Of a DNA stretch of 64,000 nucleotides, positions 56,720 through 64,000 are shown in pieces. Position 1 is the stretch's first letter; each line of letters begins with the position of its first letter. The notes below the pieces were generated by a model that was given only the letters and a program-made list of their open reading frames with translations, did not search any database and was not told where the DNA came from. The translations under genes were made by a program, and so were the position numbers. Origin of the DNA: Nocardia cyriacigeorgica GUH-2 (GTDB taxonomy: Bacteria > Actinomycetota > Actinomycetes > Mycobacteriales > Mycobacteriaceae); NCBI RefSeq assembly GCF_000284035.1, contig NC_016887.1, positions 3,224,001 to 3,288,000 on the forward strand. The letters are read 5' to 3'.

Positions 56720-58239
56720 ACGCATCCGGCACGGCGGCCGCGGCTGGGGCGCAACTCCATGAAACCCATACCGGGCTGGTCGTTCTGTGCGGCGACCGCG
56801 CCAACAAAGTCAAGAAGCCGATCAGCACCGACTTCCTCGATTTCAGCACACCGCAACGTCGCGAGGAAGCCTGCGCGCGCGAGCTCGAACTCAATCGCCG
56901 GATGGCGCCGGATGTATACCTGGGCGTCGGGCATCTCACCGACCCGACCGGCGGACCGGCCGAGCCCGTTCTGATCATGCGGCGGATGCCCGAGAAGCTG
57001 CGGCTATCGACGCTGCTTGCCGAGTGGGGACCAGAATGTATCGACCTGAATTCACTGGTGGACACGCTGGTACGTTTCCATCGGGCAGCGCGCCGCGGAC
57101 CCGAGATCGACCGAGCAGGACGGACCGAATCGGTGCGAGAACGTTGGCTGGCGGTGCTCGACACGTTGCGCCACCAATCATCCGACCTCATCGACCCGAG
57201 GGCATTGGCCAAGGTCGAGGCGCAGACGATGCGCTACCTCGCCGGCCGCACGCTGTTGTTCGATCAACGCATCGCTGCCGCCCGCATCGTCGACGGACAT
57301 GGTGACCTGCTCGCACAAGACATCTTCGCGTTGCCTGACGGCTTCCGAATATTGGACTGCCTCGACTTCGACGATGCACTTCGCTACCTCGACTGCGTCG
57401 ACGACATTGCTTTCCTGGCCATGGATCTCGAATTCCTCGGGCACCGCGGCCTGGCCGAACGGCTTCTGACCGACTATCTCCGCGCTACGGCGGATACCGC
57501 GCCGAGGTCGTTGCTCGACCACTACATCGCCTACCGCGCACTCGTCCGGGCGAAGGTCGACGTGATCCGTTTCGCCCAGGGTGAGGAAGCCGCGCGAGGA
57601 CGGGCTCGTCGCCACGTAGCTCTAGCCGAGGATCATTCCGGCCGTGCCGTCATCCGGCTGGTGCTGATCGGCGGTCTACCCGGCACCGGTAAGTCGACAG
57701 TCGCCCAGGCACTAGCCGAAGAGACCGGTGCCATCCGGCTTTCCAGCGATCTCATCCGACGGGAACTCACCGACCGTGGTGCGCTGAGCGGATCGGCCGG
57801 CACCTATGGGCACGGGCGGTACTCTGCCGCCGGCAAAGCCATGGTGTACGACGAGATGCTGACCAAGGCGAAAAGGCTCTTAGAACTCGGTGAATCCGTC
57901 GTACTGGACGCGAGCTGGATCGACGCCGAGCAACGGGATCGCGCAAGATCCCTCGCCGCCGAGGTTTCCGCAGAGTTGGTGCAGATCCGCTGCTGGTGTC
58001 CCAGTGACCTGGCTCGACAGCGCATACGTCACCGCGGCGGCGACTCGGCGTCCGAGGTGACCGTCGACGTAGCCATGTCGATGGCAGCCGATGACGTGCC
58101 GCGGCCCGACGCTCATACCGTGTCGACCGACCAGCCACTCGCAAACACCATGGCAGCGGTCCGAGAGGTGTGGCATACCGCCGCGACAACTTCAGGGCAT
58201 GACGCAACCCCGACGGATGTGGTCCACCCGATGGGATAG
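56716..58239 (+). CDS. Rv2004c-like protein: phosphotransferase-like domain plus P-loop kinase domain
   Basis: 507 residues from GTG 56716; Rv2004c is about 498. The N-terminal half resembles aminoglycoside phosphotransferase-like kinases: VRFHRAARRG, then DGHGDLLAQDI at 193-203 and LDFDD at 216-220. The C-terminal third is a P-loop kinase of the gluconate kinase/zeta type with GLPGTGKST at 320-328 and SSDLIRRELT. Rv2004c is a DosR-regulon protein of unknown substrate. Coupled to the SDR gene by a GTGA overlap. It converges on the SHOCT gene. Confidence 0.9.
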   Translation: MNASGTAAAAGAQLHETHTGLVVLCGDRANKVKKPISTDFLDFSTPQRREEACARELELNRRMAPDVYLGVGHLTDPTGGPAEPVLIMRRMPEKLRLSTLLAEWGPECIDLNSLVDTLVRFHRAARRGPEIDRAGRTESVRERWLAVLDTLRHQSSDLIDPRALAKVEAQTMRYLAGRTLLFDQRIAAARIVDGHGDLLAQDIFALPDGFRILDCLDFDDALRYLDCVDDIAFLAMDLEFLGHRGLAERLLTDYLRATADTAPRSLLDHYIAYRALVRAKVDVIRFAQGEEAARGRARRHVALAEDHSGRAVIRLVLIGGLPGTGKSTVAQALAEETGAIRLSSDLIRRELTDRGALSGSAGTYGHGRYSAAGKAMVYDEMLTKAKRLLELGESVVLDASWIDAEQRDRARSLAAEVSAELVQIRCWCPSDLARQRIRHRGGDSASEVTVDVAMSMAADDVPRPDAHTVSTDQPLANTMAAVREVWHTAATTSGHDATPTDVVHPMG

Positions 58240-58304
58240 GACGATGTGGATCATGTCGCCGGTCGAATCACCCGGACCGCGGAGTCCACGTAACGGCTAT
58301 CGTG

Positions 58305-58565
58305 TCAGGCGCGTTTCAAGCCGGCACGGAGGGCCGCCAGCCGCCGCTGATACTCATCGTCATCGATGTCGCCGCGGGCGAACCGATCCGCCAGGACTTG
58401 CTCGGGCGATCCGGGGCCGACGGGTGAATGGGAACGCGGTGGTGCCGAGATGATCCGCAGCGTCGCTATGATCGCGACTGCGACCAGCGCCCATGCCAGC
58501 ACCATGATGAGGATCATCAGCGCGAATCCCCACCCCGTCATTCCATGATCAGACCAGTACATCAT
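58305..58565 (-). CDS. Small membrane protein with SHOCT domain
   Basis: 86 residues. One membrane helix at about 11-37 (WGFALMILIMVLAWALVAVA) and a C-terminal SHOCT motif (EQVLADRFARGDIDDDEYQ, then RRLAALR). SHOCT modules mediate oligomerisation and occur on many small stress membrane proteins. AGGAG lies seven bases before the ATG at 58565. Divergent from the deazaflavin-like gene across a DosR-like site. Confidence 0.88.
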   Translation of the reverse strand: MMYWSDHGMTGWGFALMILIMVLAWALVAVAIIATLRIISAPPRSHSPVGPGSPEQVLADRFARGDIDDDEYQRRLAALRAGLKRA

Positions 58566-58696
58566 TGTGGTTCTCCTGTGTGATCTCTTCGGATCTGACC
58601 TCGACGATCTCTCGTACCGACGACGCGCAACAGAGTCCTTCGGTATGTCGGCTTCTGCCGTTGGGCCCAATTCGAGGGGCCTACCGCCGATTCCGA

Positions 58697-58710
58697 GGCC
58701 CTAAAGACCT
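58697..58710. promoter_or_regulatory. DosR-like operator
   Basis: GGCCCTAAAGACCT matches 10 of 14 core positions. It lies between divergent genes, 57 nt upstream of the ATG at 58768, the same distance seen at 543 and 62363. Confidence 0.45.
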
Positions 58711-58767
58711 CACACGGCGTGGCTTTCGGTTCTGTCGAACTCCGTGCCCCACGACAACGATGGAACC

Positions 58768-59841
58768 ATGGCAGACAACGGCGGCTACCGAACGTCCAGG
58801 TGGTCGAGTTCGGCGGCCCTGAGCATCCTGCATTGTCCGCTCACCTGCAGGTTTGCGCGTGGTCTCACCGAGCTGCGCTACACCGGGCACAAGACTGGGC
58901 GCAACATCGCGCTGCCGGTCGGCTACACCCGACGAGACGACGAGGTCGTGGTCCGAGTGAGCCGCCCCGAGACGAAGACATGGTGGCGCAACTTCCTGAC
59001 CCCGGCACCGGTCGCGCTGTGGATCGACGGACGGTGGCGCCGTGGCAACGCCCGCGTTCTCACCGTCCGCGATCGCGGATACACCCACGCGCAGATGATT
59101 CGGTCTCCGCACCCTCGGCCTGCGGCAACAACCAGTGACCCGCTGGTGCTGATCGATCTCGCGCCGGGCAGCGACGCGCTCGACAGCCCGGGTGCCAAAC
59201 GCGGAAAGCACCTGTGGCGCCACTGGTTCACGTCGGTCACCGTCGGTGAAGTAGTCGGCTTCGCCGCACCCGCCGCAACCGCTGTTCTCATCGGACCCAT
59301 CGACACCGCACCTGCGGCCGCGGCAGTGCTGACGGCGGGTGTCGCCGAGGGCCTGGTCCTTGGCGGGTTTCAGGCTCGGGTCCTGCGCACCGCCATTCCG
59401 CAACTGGCTTCGCACCGGTGGATCCTGGCGACCGCCGTCGGCGCCTTCATTGCATGGATGGCCGGGATCGGCCTGATGGCCGGCAACGGATGGCAAAACT
59501 TGCCGACCACAGCTGCGATCCCGATACTCGCTACCGCAGCACTGATCATCATCTTTTCTCTCGGCGTGCCCCAGTGGTTCGTCCTCCGAGACCATCTCGA
59601 AGATTCAGGTGGCTGGGTCGGCGCGACTGCCGCAGCTTGGGTCATCGGATTGTCGGCCTTCACCGCTGTCACCTCGCCGCTGTGGCAACCCGGCCAGCCG
59701 AGGTGGCTCACCCTAGTTATCGGCTTCGTCGGCGCTGTCGTCATGGCGGCGGCTATGGCAGCAGTCACCGGAGCTTTCCTGGTGTGGCTACTCAGGGCAC
59801 AACCGCACGAACGCTCCTCCTTGGCGCGAGAGATCGAATGA
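58768..59841 (+). CDS. Deazaflavin-dependent nitroreductase-like domain fused to a membrane domain
   Basis: 357 residues. Residues 30-130 resemble the F420-binding split barrel of Ddn-like proteins: LRYTGHKTGRNIALPVGYT, VVVRVSRPETKTWWRNFL and VALWIDGRW. The remaining 220 residues hold about six membrane helices (for instance WILATAVGAFIAWMAGIGL and WLTLVIGFVGAVVMAAAMAA). Membrane tethering could place an F420H2 reaction near menaquinone. ATG 58768 is preferred because it keeps the spacing to the DosR-like site; GTG 58744 is an alternative. Membrane part not recognised. Confidence 0.78.
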   Translation: MADNGGYRTSRWSSSAALSILHCPLTCRFARGLTELRYTGHKTGRNIALPVGYTRRDDEVVVRVSRPETKTWWRNFLTPAPVALWIDGRWRRGNARVLTVRDRGYTHAQMIRSPHPRPAATTSDPLVLIDLAPGSDALDSPGAKRGKHLWRHWFTSVTVGEVVGFAAPAATAVLIGPIDTAPAAAAVLTAGVAEGLVLGGFQARVLRTAIPQLASHRWILATAVGAFIAWMAGIGLMAGNGWQNLPTTAAIPILATAALIIIFSLGVPQWFVLRDHLEDSGGWVGATAAAWVIGLSAFTAVTSPLWQPGQPRWLTLVIGFVGAVVMAAAMAAVTGAFLVWLLRAQPHERSSLAREIE

Positions 59842-60069
59842 GCCGTGATCTATACCCGAATCATGGATTACACGGTTTTCGACAATTCGGCCCCTTGCCC
59901 TCACAATGGTCACGATTTGTTCTCACCCCCTCAACGGTCGACTCTCGACCTCGCGAGCCTTGTAAGCTACCGTGTTCGGCCGACTACGGTTCTGTGTCGC
60001 GGCACAGGCTATTTCCGAAGGCCGCGATTTGTCTCCGTCGGCAAATAGACGAGCGCTGAGAGGAGTCGA

Positions 60070-61053
60070 ATGCCTACAGATAACGTGGCAATCCATCGGT
60101 TCATTATCGGCGAGCTCCGCGCCGCGGGCATCGGCCGAAAAGACCTGGTCGGCGAAATCGGCCTGCCCCCATGGGCACTTGCGACCGACGATATCCAGGT
60201 CCCCAGTAGAACCCTCGTGCGACTGTGGGAGGTCGCCGAACATGACCTTGGAGATCCAGATATCGCTATCGCCTTGGCGCGGCGCTTCCGGCTGAAGACG
60301 CTTGGTCTCTACGACTATCTATTCGCTACTTCCCCGACCCTTGCCGCCGCATTAGCCACCTCCGAGCAACACCTCACCGCCGTGACAACCAATCACCATT
60401 GCAGGGTCGTCACCGACAACACTGGCGAGGTCACCTTGTACCTGGAGATGGTCGAGGGCGACGGACGCGGCCGTGACCACACTCAGCTGTGGATATTGGT
60501 CGGGGCGCTGACCAGAGCCCGCCAGGTACTGGATGCATCTATCAACCCCGTACGCGTCATGCTGCGACAAGCACCCCCGCGGCATATCGAGGCCTACACC
60601 AGTGTATTCGGCAGCGCGGCACTCGAATTCAGCGCACCTTACGACGCGATAACCTTCCGCGCCGCAGATGCCCATTCCCCCTTGAAGACCAGCGATCCGG
60701 CACTCGCTGCCGTCCTGCGTCCCCTGGCCGATTCGCTGCCACCGCCACCCCAGCCGCCAACCACATGGAGAGATCGTGTTGCCGTCGCGCTGTCGGAAGC
60801 CCTGGACGACGGCGACGTATCGCTGGACATCGTCGCACGACGCCTGATGACAAGTCCGAGAACACTGCAACGACGCCTCCAGGAGGCGGGCACCACCTGG
60901 CGCAACGAGCTGGACCGAGCGCGAGCCGCGCGCCTGGTCTCAGCCAGGTCGAGCCACCTGACGCGCGAACGCCAAGCCCAGCTGCTCGCCTACTCGAGCC
61001 CCACGTCGATACGCCGCGCCACACGGCGCTGGACGAGCCCCAACACCCGCTGA
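60070..61053 (+). CDS. AraC-family transcriptional regulator
   Basis: 327 residues. The N-terminal 200 residues are an Arabinose_bd-type domain found in OruR/ArgR-like AraC regulators (GIGRKDLVGEIGLPPWAL, VPSRTLVRLWEVAEHDLGDP). The C-terminal HTH has a clear first helix pair (DVSLDIVARRLMTSPRTLQ) with RRLQEAGTTWRNELDRARA; the second HTH reads LLAYSSPTSIRRATRRWT and stops short of the usual PxxYR end, so it is slightly truncated. The 228 bp upstream are A+T-richer and probably hold its promoter. Target genes unknown. Confidence 0.88.
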   Translation: MPTDNVAIHRFIIGELRAAGIGRKDLVGEIGLPPWALATDDIQVPSRTLVRLWEVAEHDLGDPDIAIALARRFRLKTLGLYDYLFATSPTLAAALATSEQHLTAVTTNHHCRVVTDNTGEVTLYLEMVEGDGRGRDHTQLWILVGALTRARQVLDASINPVRVMLRQAPPRHIEAYTSVFGSAALEFSAPYDAITFRAADAHSPLKTSDPALAAVLRPLADSLPPPPQPPTTWRDRVAVALSEALDDGDVSLDIVARRLMTSPRTLQRRLQEAGTTWRNELDRARAARLVSARSSHLTRERQAQLLAYSSPTSIRRATRRWTSPNTR

Positions 61054-61282
61054 TCCCGCACCACAACAGCCTGAGCCGCGAACTCGCGGCGCCCCGGCGC
61101 CCGTCAGCGAAGCGTTCTACTCGAGACTTCGTGCGGCGGGGTGCGTCTCAGCAGCTATCGGATCCACTGTCGAAGTCGATGCAATCCAGATGGGCAGAGC
61201 GATTCAATGGGCAGCCGCTCAGCGCCCACTCGGTTCAGCCGGCCGCGGGCATACAGCCCCGACTCTGGTCGATCACGGCGTC

Positions 61283-62305
61283 TCAGTCGAGGTCCCTGGC
61301 CGTTCCCGGACGTATCGTCAAGATCTCATCGACCGGCCGCCGCGGTGTCGGCGTAGGTGACGCGGTCTCGGCGGGGGCGACACCGACTCGGATCAGTACC
61401 TGAGGCACTCCATCGCAGACGATGAGCGGCTCGAGCGCCTTCCGCGCGCTGACCAGCTCGGTGATGTGAGTCAACGCGCACGTCGCCAGGCCTTCTCGCG
61501 TGCACTCCAGCAGTACCGCCGACAGAGCCTCACCGACATGCAGCCAGTCGGTCAGGCTGTTGCCCGCCGAGCTCAAGACGACAAGTTTGGCCTGGTCGTC
61601 TGTGTCGCCACGACGATCGGAGTGCGGCACTGGCGGGAACGTGCGCGCAACCGGCACGTGAGACGCTTCGGCACTCGAAGGCAAAGCGGTGCGGGGCACC
61701 CCTTCGCGCTCGGGTAGATGTCCTGTCCACCAATGGAGTTCAGCCTGGTAGTCCATGTCGTATCGCCGTTTCGCACTGGCCTCTCGCGAGGCGTCCGCGA
61801 GCAGCTGTCGAGCACTGTCATCCAGCACATCCAGCTCGATCTCATGGGGGCTTGCCAGCATCCGCGCCGACCGCATGATCTCTTCGAAGCCGGTCGGAGC
61901 AGCCATCGGTAGCCGGTCTGTGCGGCGCCGCTCGATCGCCGCCGCCCGAGCAATAACCCCCTCAGGAGGGTCGGGCCACGGCCGGAAGGTCATCCGCGCC
62001 AGCAGATCCGGGCGCTCGGGGTCCGGCACCCGTTCCAGCTCGGTACGCCATCCAGATGCCGTGAGTACGGTCCGCAGGTGATGCAGCATCGCACCGCAAC
62101 TGATCACCAGCTGGCGGCCATTCGGGTCCGCAGCGGTCAATAGGCGGTCATTGTCGCGGTACAGGCTCAACTGAGTGCCGTCGAACTCCCACCGCCACGG
62201 CTGCGTGTTGTGGACCGAAGGCGCGCGGCTGGCCTGCTGCAGCGCCGTCCGGACCGTCGTCAGATCTGGAGCCGAGGTCGCCACATTGGCGTTGCTTTCC
62301 ATCAT
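61283..62305 (-). CDS. Acg-type nitroreductase family protein
   Basis: 340 residues. The signature QQASRAPSVHNTQPWRW is at about residues 24-40, ERRRTDRLPMAAP in the middle, and the C-terminal TPTPRRPVDEIL is as in Acg. The ATG at 62305 (or the next codon) is chosen since the longer frame to 62401 would swallow the DosR-like site at 62363-62376. A third Acg paralog in the window; likely FMN-binding and DosR-induced. Confidence 0.9.
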   Translation of the reverse strand: MMESNANVATSAPDLTTVRTALQQASRAPSVHNTQPWRWEFDGTQLSLYRDNDRLLTAADPNGRQLVISCGAMLHHLRTVLTASGWRTELERVPDPERPDLLARMTFRPWPDPPEGVIARAAAIERRRTDRLPMAAPTGFEEIMRSARMLASPHEIELDVLDDSARQLLADASREASAKRRYDMDYQAELHWWTGHLPEREGVPRTALPSSAEASHVPVARTFPPVPHSDRRGDTDDQAKLVVLSSAGNSLTDWLHVGEALSAVLLECTREGLATCALTHITELVSARKALEPLIVCDGVPQVLIRVGVAPAETASPTPTPRRPVDEILTIRPGTARDLD

Positions 62306-62362
62306 GGTCCCAGTGTTCTCCCGGGCAAAGACGCTGCGTATGGGCATTGGATCCCTCATCGA

Positions 62363-62376
62363 GGGCCGATAGTCCC
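62363..62376. promoter_or_regulatory. Strong DosR-like operator
   Basis: GGGCCGATAGTCCC matches 12 of 14 core positions. It lies 57 nt upstream of the nitroreductase start, in the gap after the LuxR gene's stop. Confidence 0.68.
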
Positions 62377-62435
62377 CGGTTCGCCCACCGGTCCAGCTCA
62401 CTCGGCGAAGATCTCTCGTTTCCGGCGGACTGCTC

Positions 62436-64000
62436 TCAGGCGCCAGTACGCCCGAGCAGGAAGGCCACCAACTCCTCGCGATTGGTGACGCCGGTTTTCT
62501 GGGCGGCTCGGTACAGATGTCCCTCCACCGTCCGGGCGGACAAGTGCAGCCGTTCGGCGATCTTGCGGCTGGTCATGCCTTCGGCCACGAGATGGATGAT
62601 CTCGCGCTCGCGGTTGGTCAGCGTGACCGGTTGGAACGCGCTGCGCAACGCGGGGGTATCGGCTGTCGCGCACGCCGATGCCAGCCGATGGGCCTCGGTG
62701 ATCGCGAGTTGAGCGTGGCCATTGCGGCCGCTCGCGGCATAGAGGGTCCCGGCTTGGGCAGTTGCATCGGCCGCGGCGACCATGTCACCCATATTGCGAT
62801 AACGAATCGCCGCCTGTTCCACGGCAGACGCGTCCCGGCGGGCGAGCGCTGCCGCGTGCTCTGCTGCGACATCGGCACGCGGACCCTGAACGATTCCCGT
62901 GAGCGTTGCCAGGCGGTCTGCACCGGATGGATCGCCGAATTGGGTGGCTGTTTGCCAGCAGAGCACCTCGTTGGCGTGCTCACCTCGGCTCTGCGCCCCG
63001 GCGGCTGCTTCGTGCACCGCGGCGACGGCCTCCGTAACAGCGCCCTCGGCAGCGAGTGTCCACGCCGCGGACATACTGGCGGCAGTGCGCATGAAAGTGT
63101 ACTGAGCCGGCATCGCCACCTTCAGATTCGCAAGTGCCGCCGCTGCGGCGTCGTGGTGCCCACTCGCTGCGTGGGCCTCTGCCAGCCACAGCATCACGGC
63201 CGCGCGAAGCCCGCTGGATTCCGGATAGATATCGATCCCGGCGCGGGTGTCCTCGAGCCAGCGCACGGCGTCACCGAGGCGGCCGCAAGCAAGTGCGGAG
63301 TGCCCGAGCAGGAGGGTGATCTGGGCGCTGGCGATGCCGGGTGGTGCGTGTTCGGCTTGTTCGCGAAGGTGCTGAACGGTCTCCTGGTCCCGGTCCAGGC
63401 GACCGGCGAGCCGGTAGGCGCGAGCCTGGAGGGCGCCGAACCAGAACCGCAGATGTGAGGTTTCGGGGCTCTGTCGAGCGAGGGCCTGGCCGCGAGCGGC
63501 GGCCGATTCCATGCCCGAGATGTCGCCGATGGCGCCGAGCCCTTGGACGTGCGCCGCCGAGGCCATGACCGCGTGGAATGGCGGGAGGCCGGGGTCGGCC
63601 AGTGCTGTGGCTGCGAACTCCGCACCGCGGCGTGGACGTCCCTGCACCACGTGCACGCAGGCAGCGATTGCCTGGTGGGCTGCGTGAAGGCCGTTGAGTG
63701 CGGCGTCCGGCTCGTTGGCGCGCAATACGGTTTCCGCGCGCGCTGGGTCGCCGAGCATCCACACCAGGTTCGCGGCTCGCACGGTCGCAGCATGAACACG
63801 CACGGTGGCCGGTTCGGCCGATGCGAGACGCTCGAGAACCGCTTCGGAGTCCGCGCCGCGGCCCAACAGCACCAGAACCAGCGCGTAGGTCAGCTGTGTC
63901 ACCGGGTCACCGCCGGCGATGCTGGCCTCGTGGGCAAGTCGTTCGGCTGTCGCGAGATCCAGAAGGTGCATCGCTGCGCGTGCCGCGACCGTCAACAGCA
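62436..64000 (-). CDS. LuxR-family regulator with helical repeats (5' end outside window)
   Basis: At least 521 residues remain open to the right edge; the first visible TTG is likely internal, so this is the C-terminal part of a longer protein. Helical, TPR-like repeats fill most of it (AYRLAGRLDRDQETVQHLRE, AAVMLWLAEAHAASGHHDA). The last 65 residues are a LuxR HTH: LTNREREIIHLVAEGMTSRK, IAERLHLSARTVEGHLYRA. This is the layout of LAL/MalT regulators, which have an ATPase domain at the N-terminus; that part is not visible. Inducer unknown. Confidence 0.85.
   Translation of the reverse strand, partial: LLTVAARAAMHLLDLATAERLAHEASIAGGDPVTQLTYALVLVLLGRGADSEAVLERLASAEPATVRVHAATVRAANLVWMLGDPARAETVLRANEPDAALNGLHAAHQAIAACVHVVQGRPRRGAEFAATALADPGLPPFHAVMASAAHVQGLGAIGDISGMESAAARGQALARQSPETSHLRFWFGALQARAYRLAGRLDRDQETVQHLREQAEHAPPGIASAQITLLLGHSALACGRLGDAVRWLEDTRAGIDIYPESSGLRAAVMLWLAEAHAASGHHDAAAAALANLKVAMPAQYTFMRTAASMSAAWTLAAEGAVTEAVAAVHEAAAGAQSRGEHANEVLCWQTATQFGDPSGADRLATLTGIVQGPRADVAAEHAAALARRDASAVEQAAIRYRNMGDMVAAADATAQAGTLYAASGRNGHAQLAITEAHRLASACATADTPALRSAFQPVTLTNREREIIHLVAEGMTSRKIAERLHLSARTVEGHLYRAAQKTGVTNREELVAFLLGRTGA

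Overview
The window is high-GC DNA with actinomycete-style GTG starts, ATGA/GTGA gene overlaps and many close relatives of Mycobacterium tuberculosis dormancy proteins. I infer a member of the Mycobacteriales, most likely Nocardia or a near relative. No rRNA, tRNA or CRISPR array was seen.

The dominant theme is a large, dispersed hypoxia/nitric-oxide (DosR/DevR) regulon. A clear DosR-DosS pair lies at 38.9-41.4 kb. Around it are universal stress proteins (0.6, 5.9, 7.7 and 10.9 kb), three Acg-type nitroreductases (1.5, 9.7 and 61.3 kb), an Hrp1-like CBS protein (2.7 kb), an Rv1733c-like membrane protein (6.9 kb), a HAD-GH65 fusion related to Rv2006 (12.1 kb), PEP synthase and PfkB (23.3-26.6 kb), an Hsp20/alpha-crystallin (27.2 kb), a CtpF-like P-type ATPase (36.1 kb), the narK-narGHJI operon (46.1-54.2 kb) and an SDR plus Rv2004c-like pair (56-58 kb). 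Eleven sites resembling the DosR operator core GGGACTWWAGTCCC (9 to 12 of 14 matches) sit in intergenic regions, often between divergent genes. Together these genes suggest respiration on nitrate, redox and flavin chemistry, reserve-sugar and PEP metabolism, ion transport and protein protection when oxygen runs out.

Several blocks do not belong to that theme. At 16.0-19.2 kb there is an ABC-2 exporter and a hypothetical gene. At 19.4-23.0 kb a two-TM protein and a STAND/TPR NTPase overlap by four bases and share a 23-residue motif three times, the architecture of bacterial amyloid-signalling (NLR-like) immunity; this is the strongest candidate for an undescribed system. At 31.6-35.2 kb a membrane histidine kinase precedes a protein that fuses a Ser/Thr kinase to a LuxR-type response regulator. 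At 41.5-44.1 kb a lower-GC island encodes a hemopexin-propeller protein and a T4-type lysozyme. At 44.5-46.2 kb a CstR/CsoR-like repressor, a DUF302 protein, a DsbA-like protein and a Cys-rich mini-protein flank a perfect 16-bp palindrome. An inactivated IS5-family transposase lies at 5.3-5.7 kb.

Two metabolic genes (PEP synthase and the P-type ATPase) are each split by what looks like one missing base; these may be sequencing errors or real lesions. A partial PNPOx-like gene runs off the left edge and a partial LuxR regulator off the right edge.
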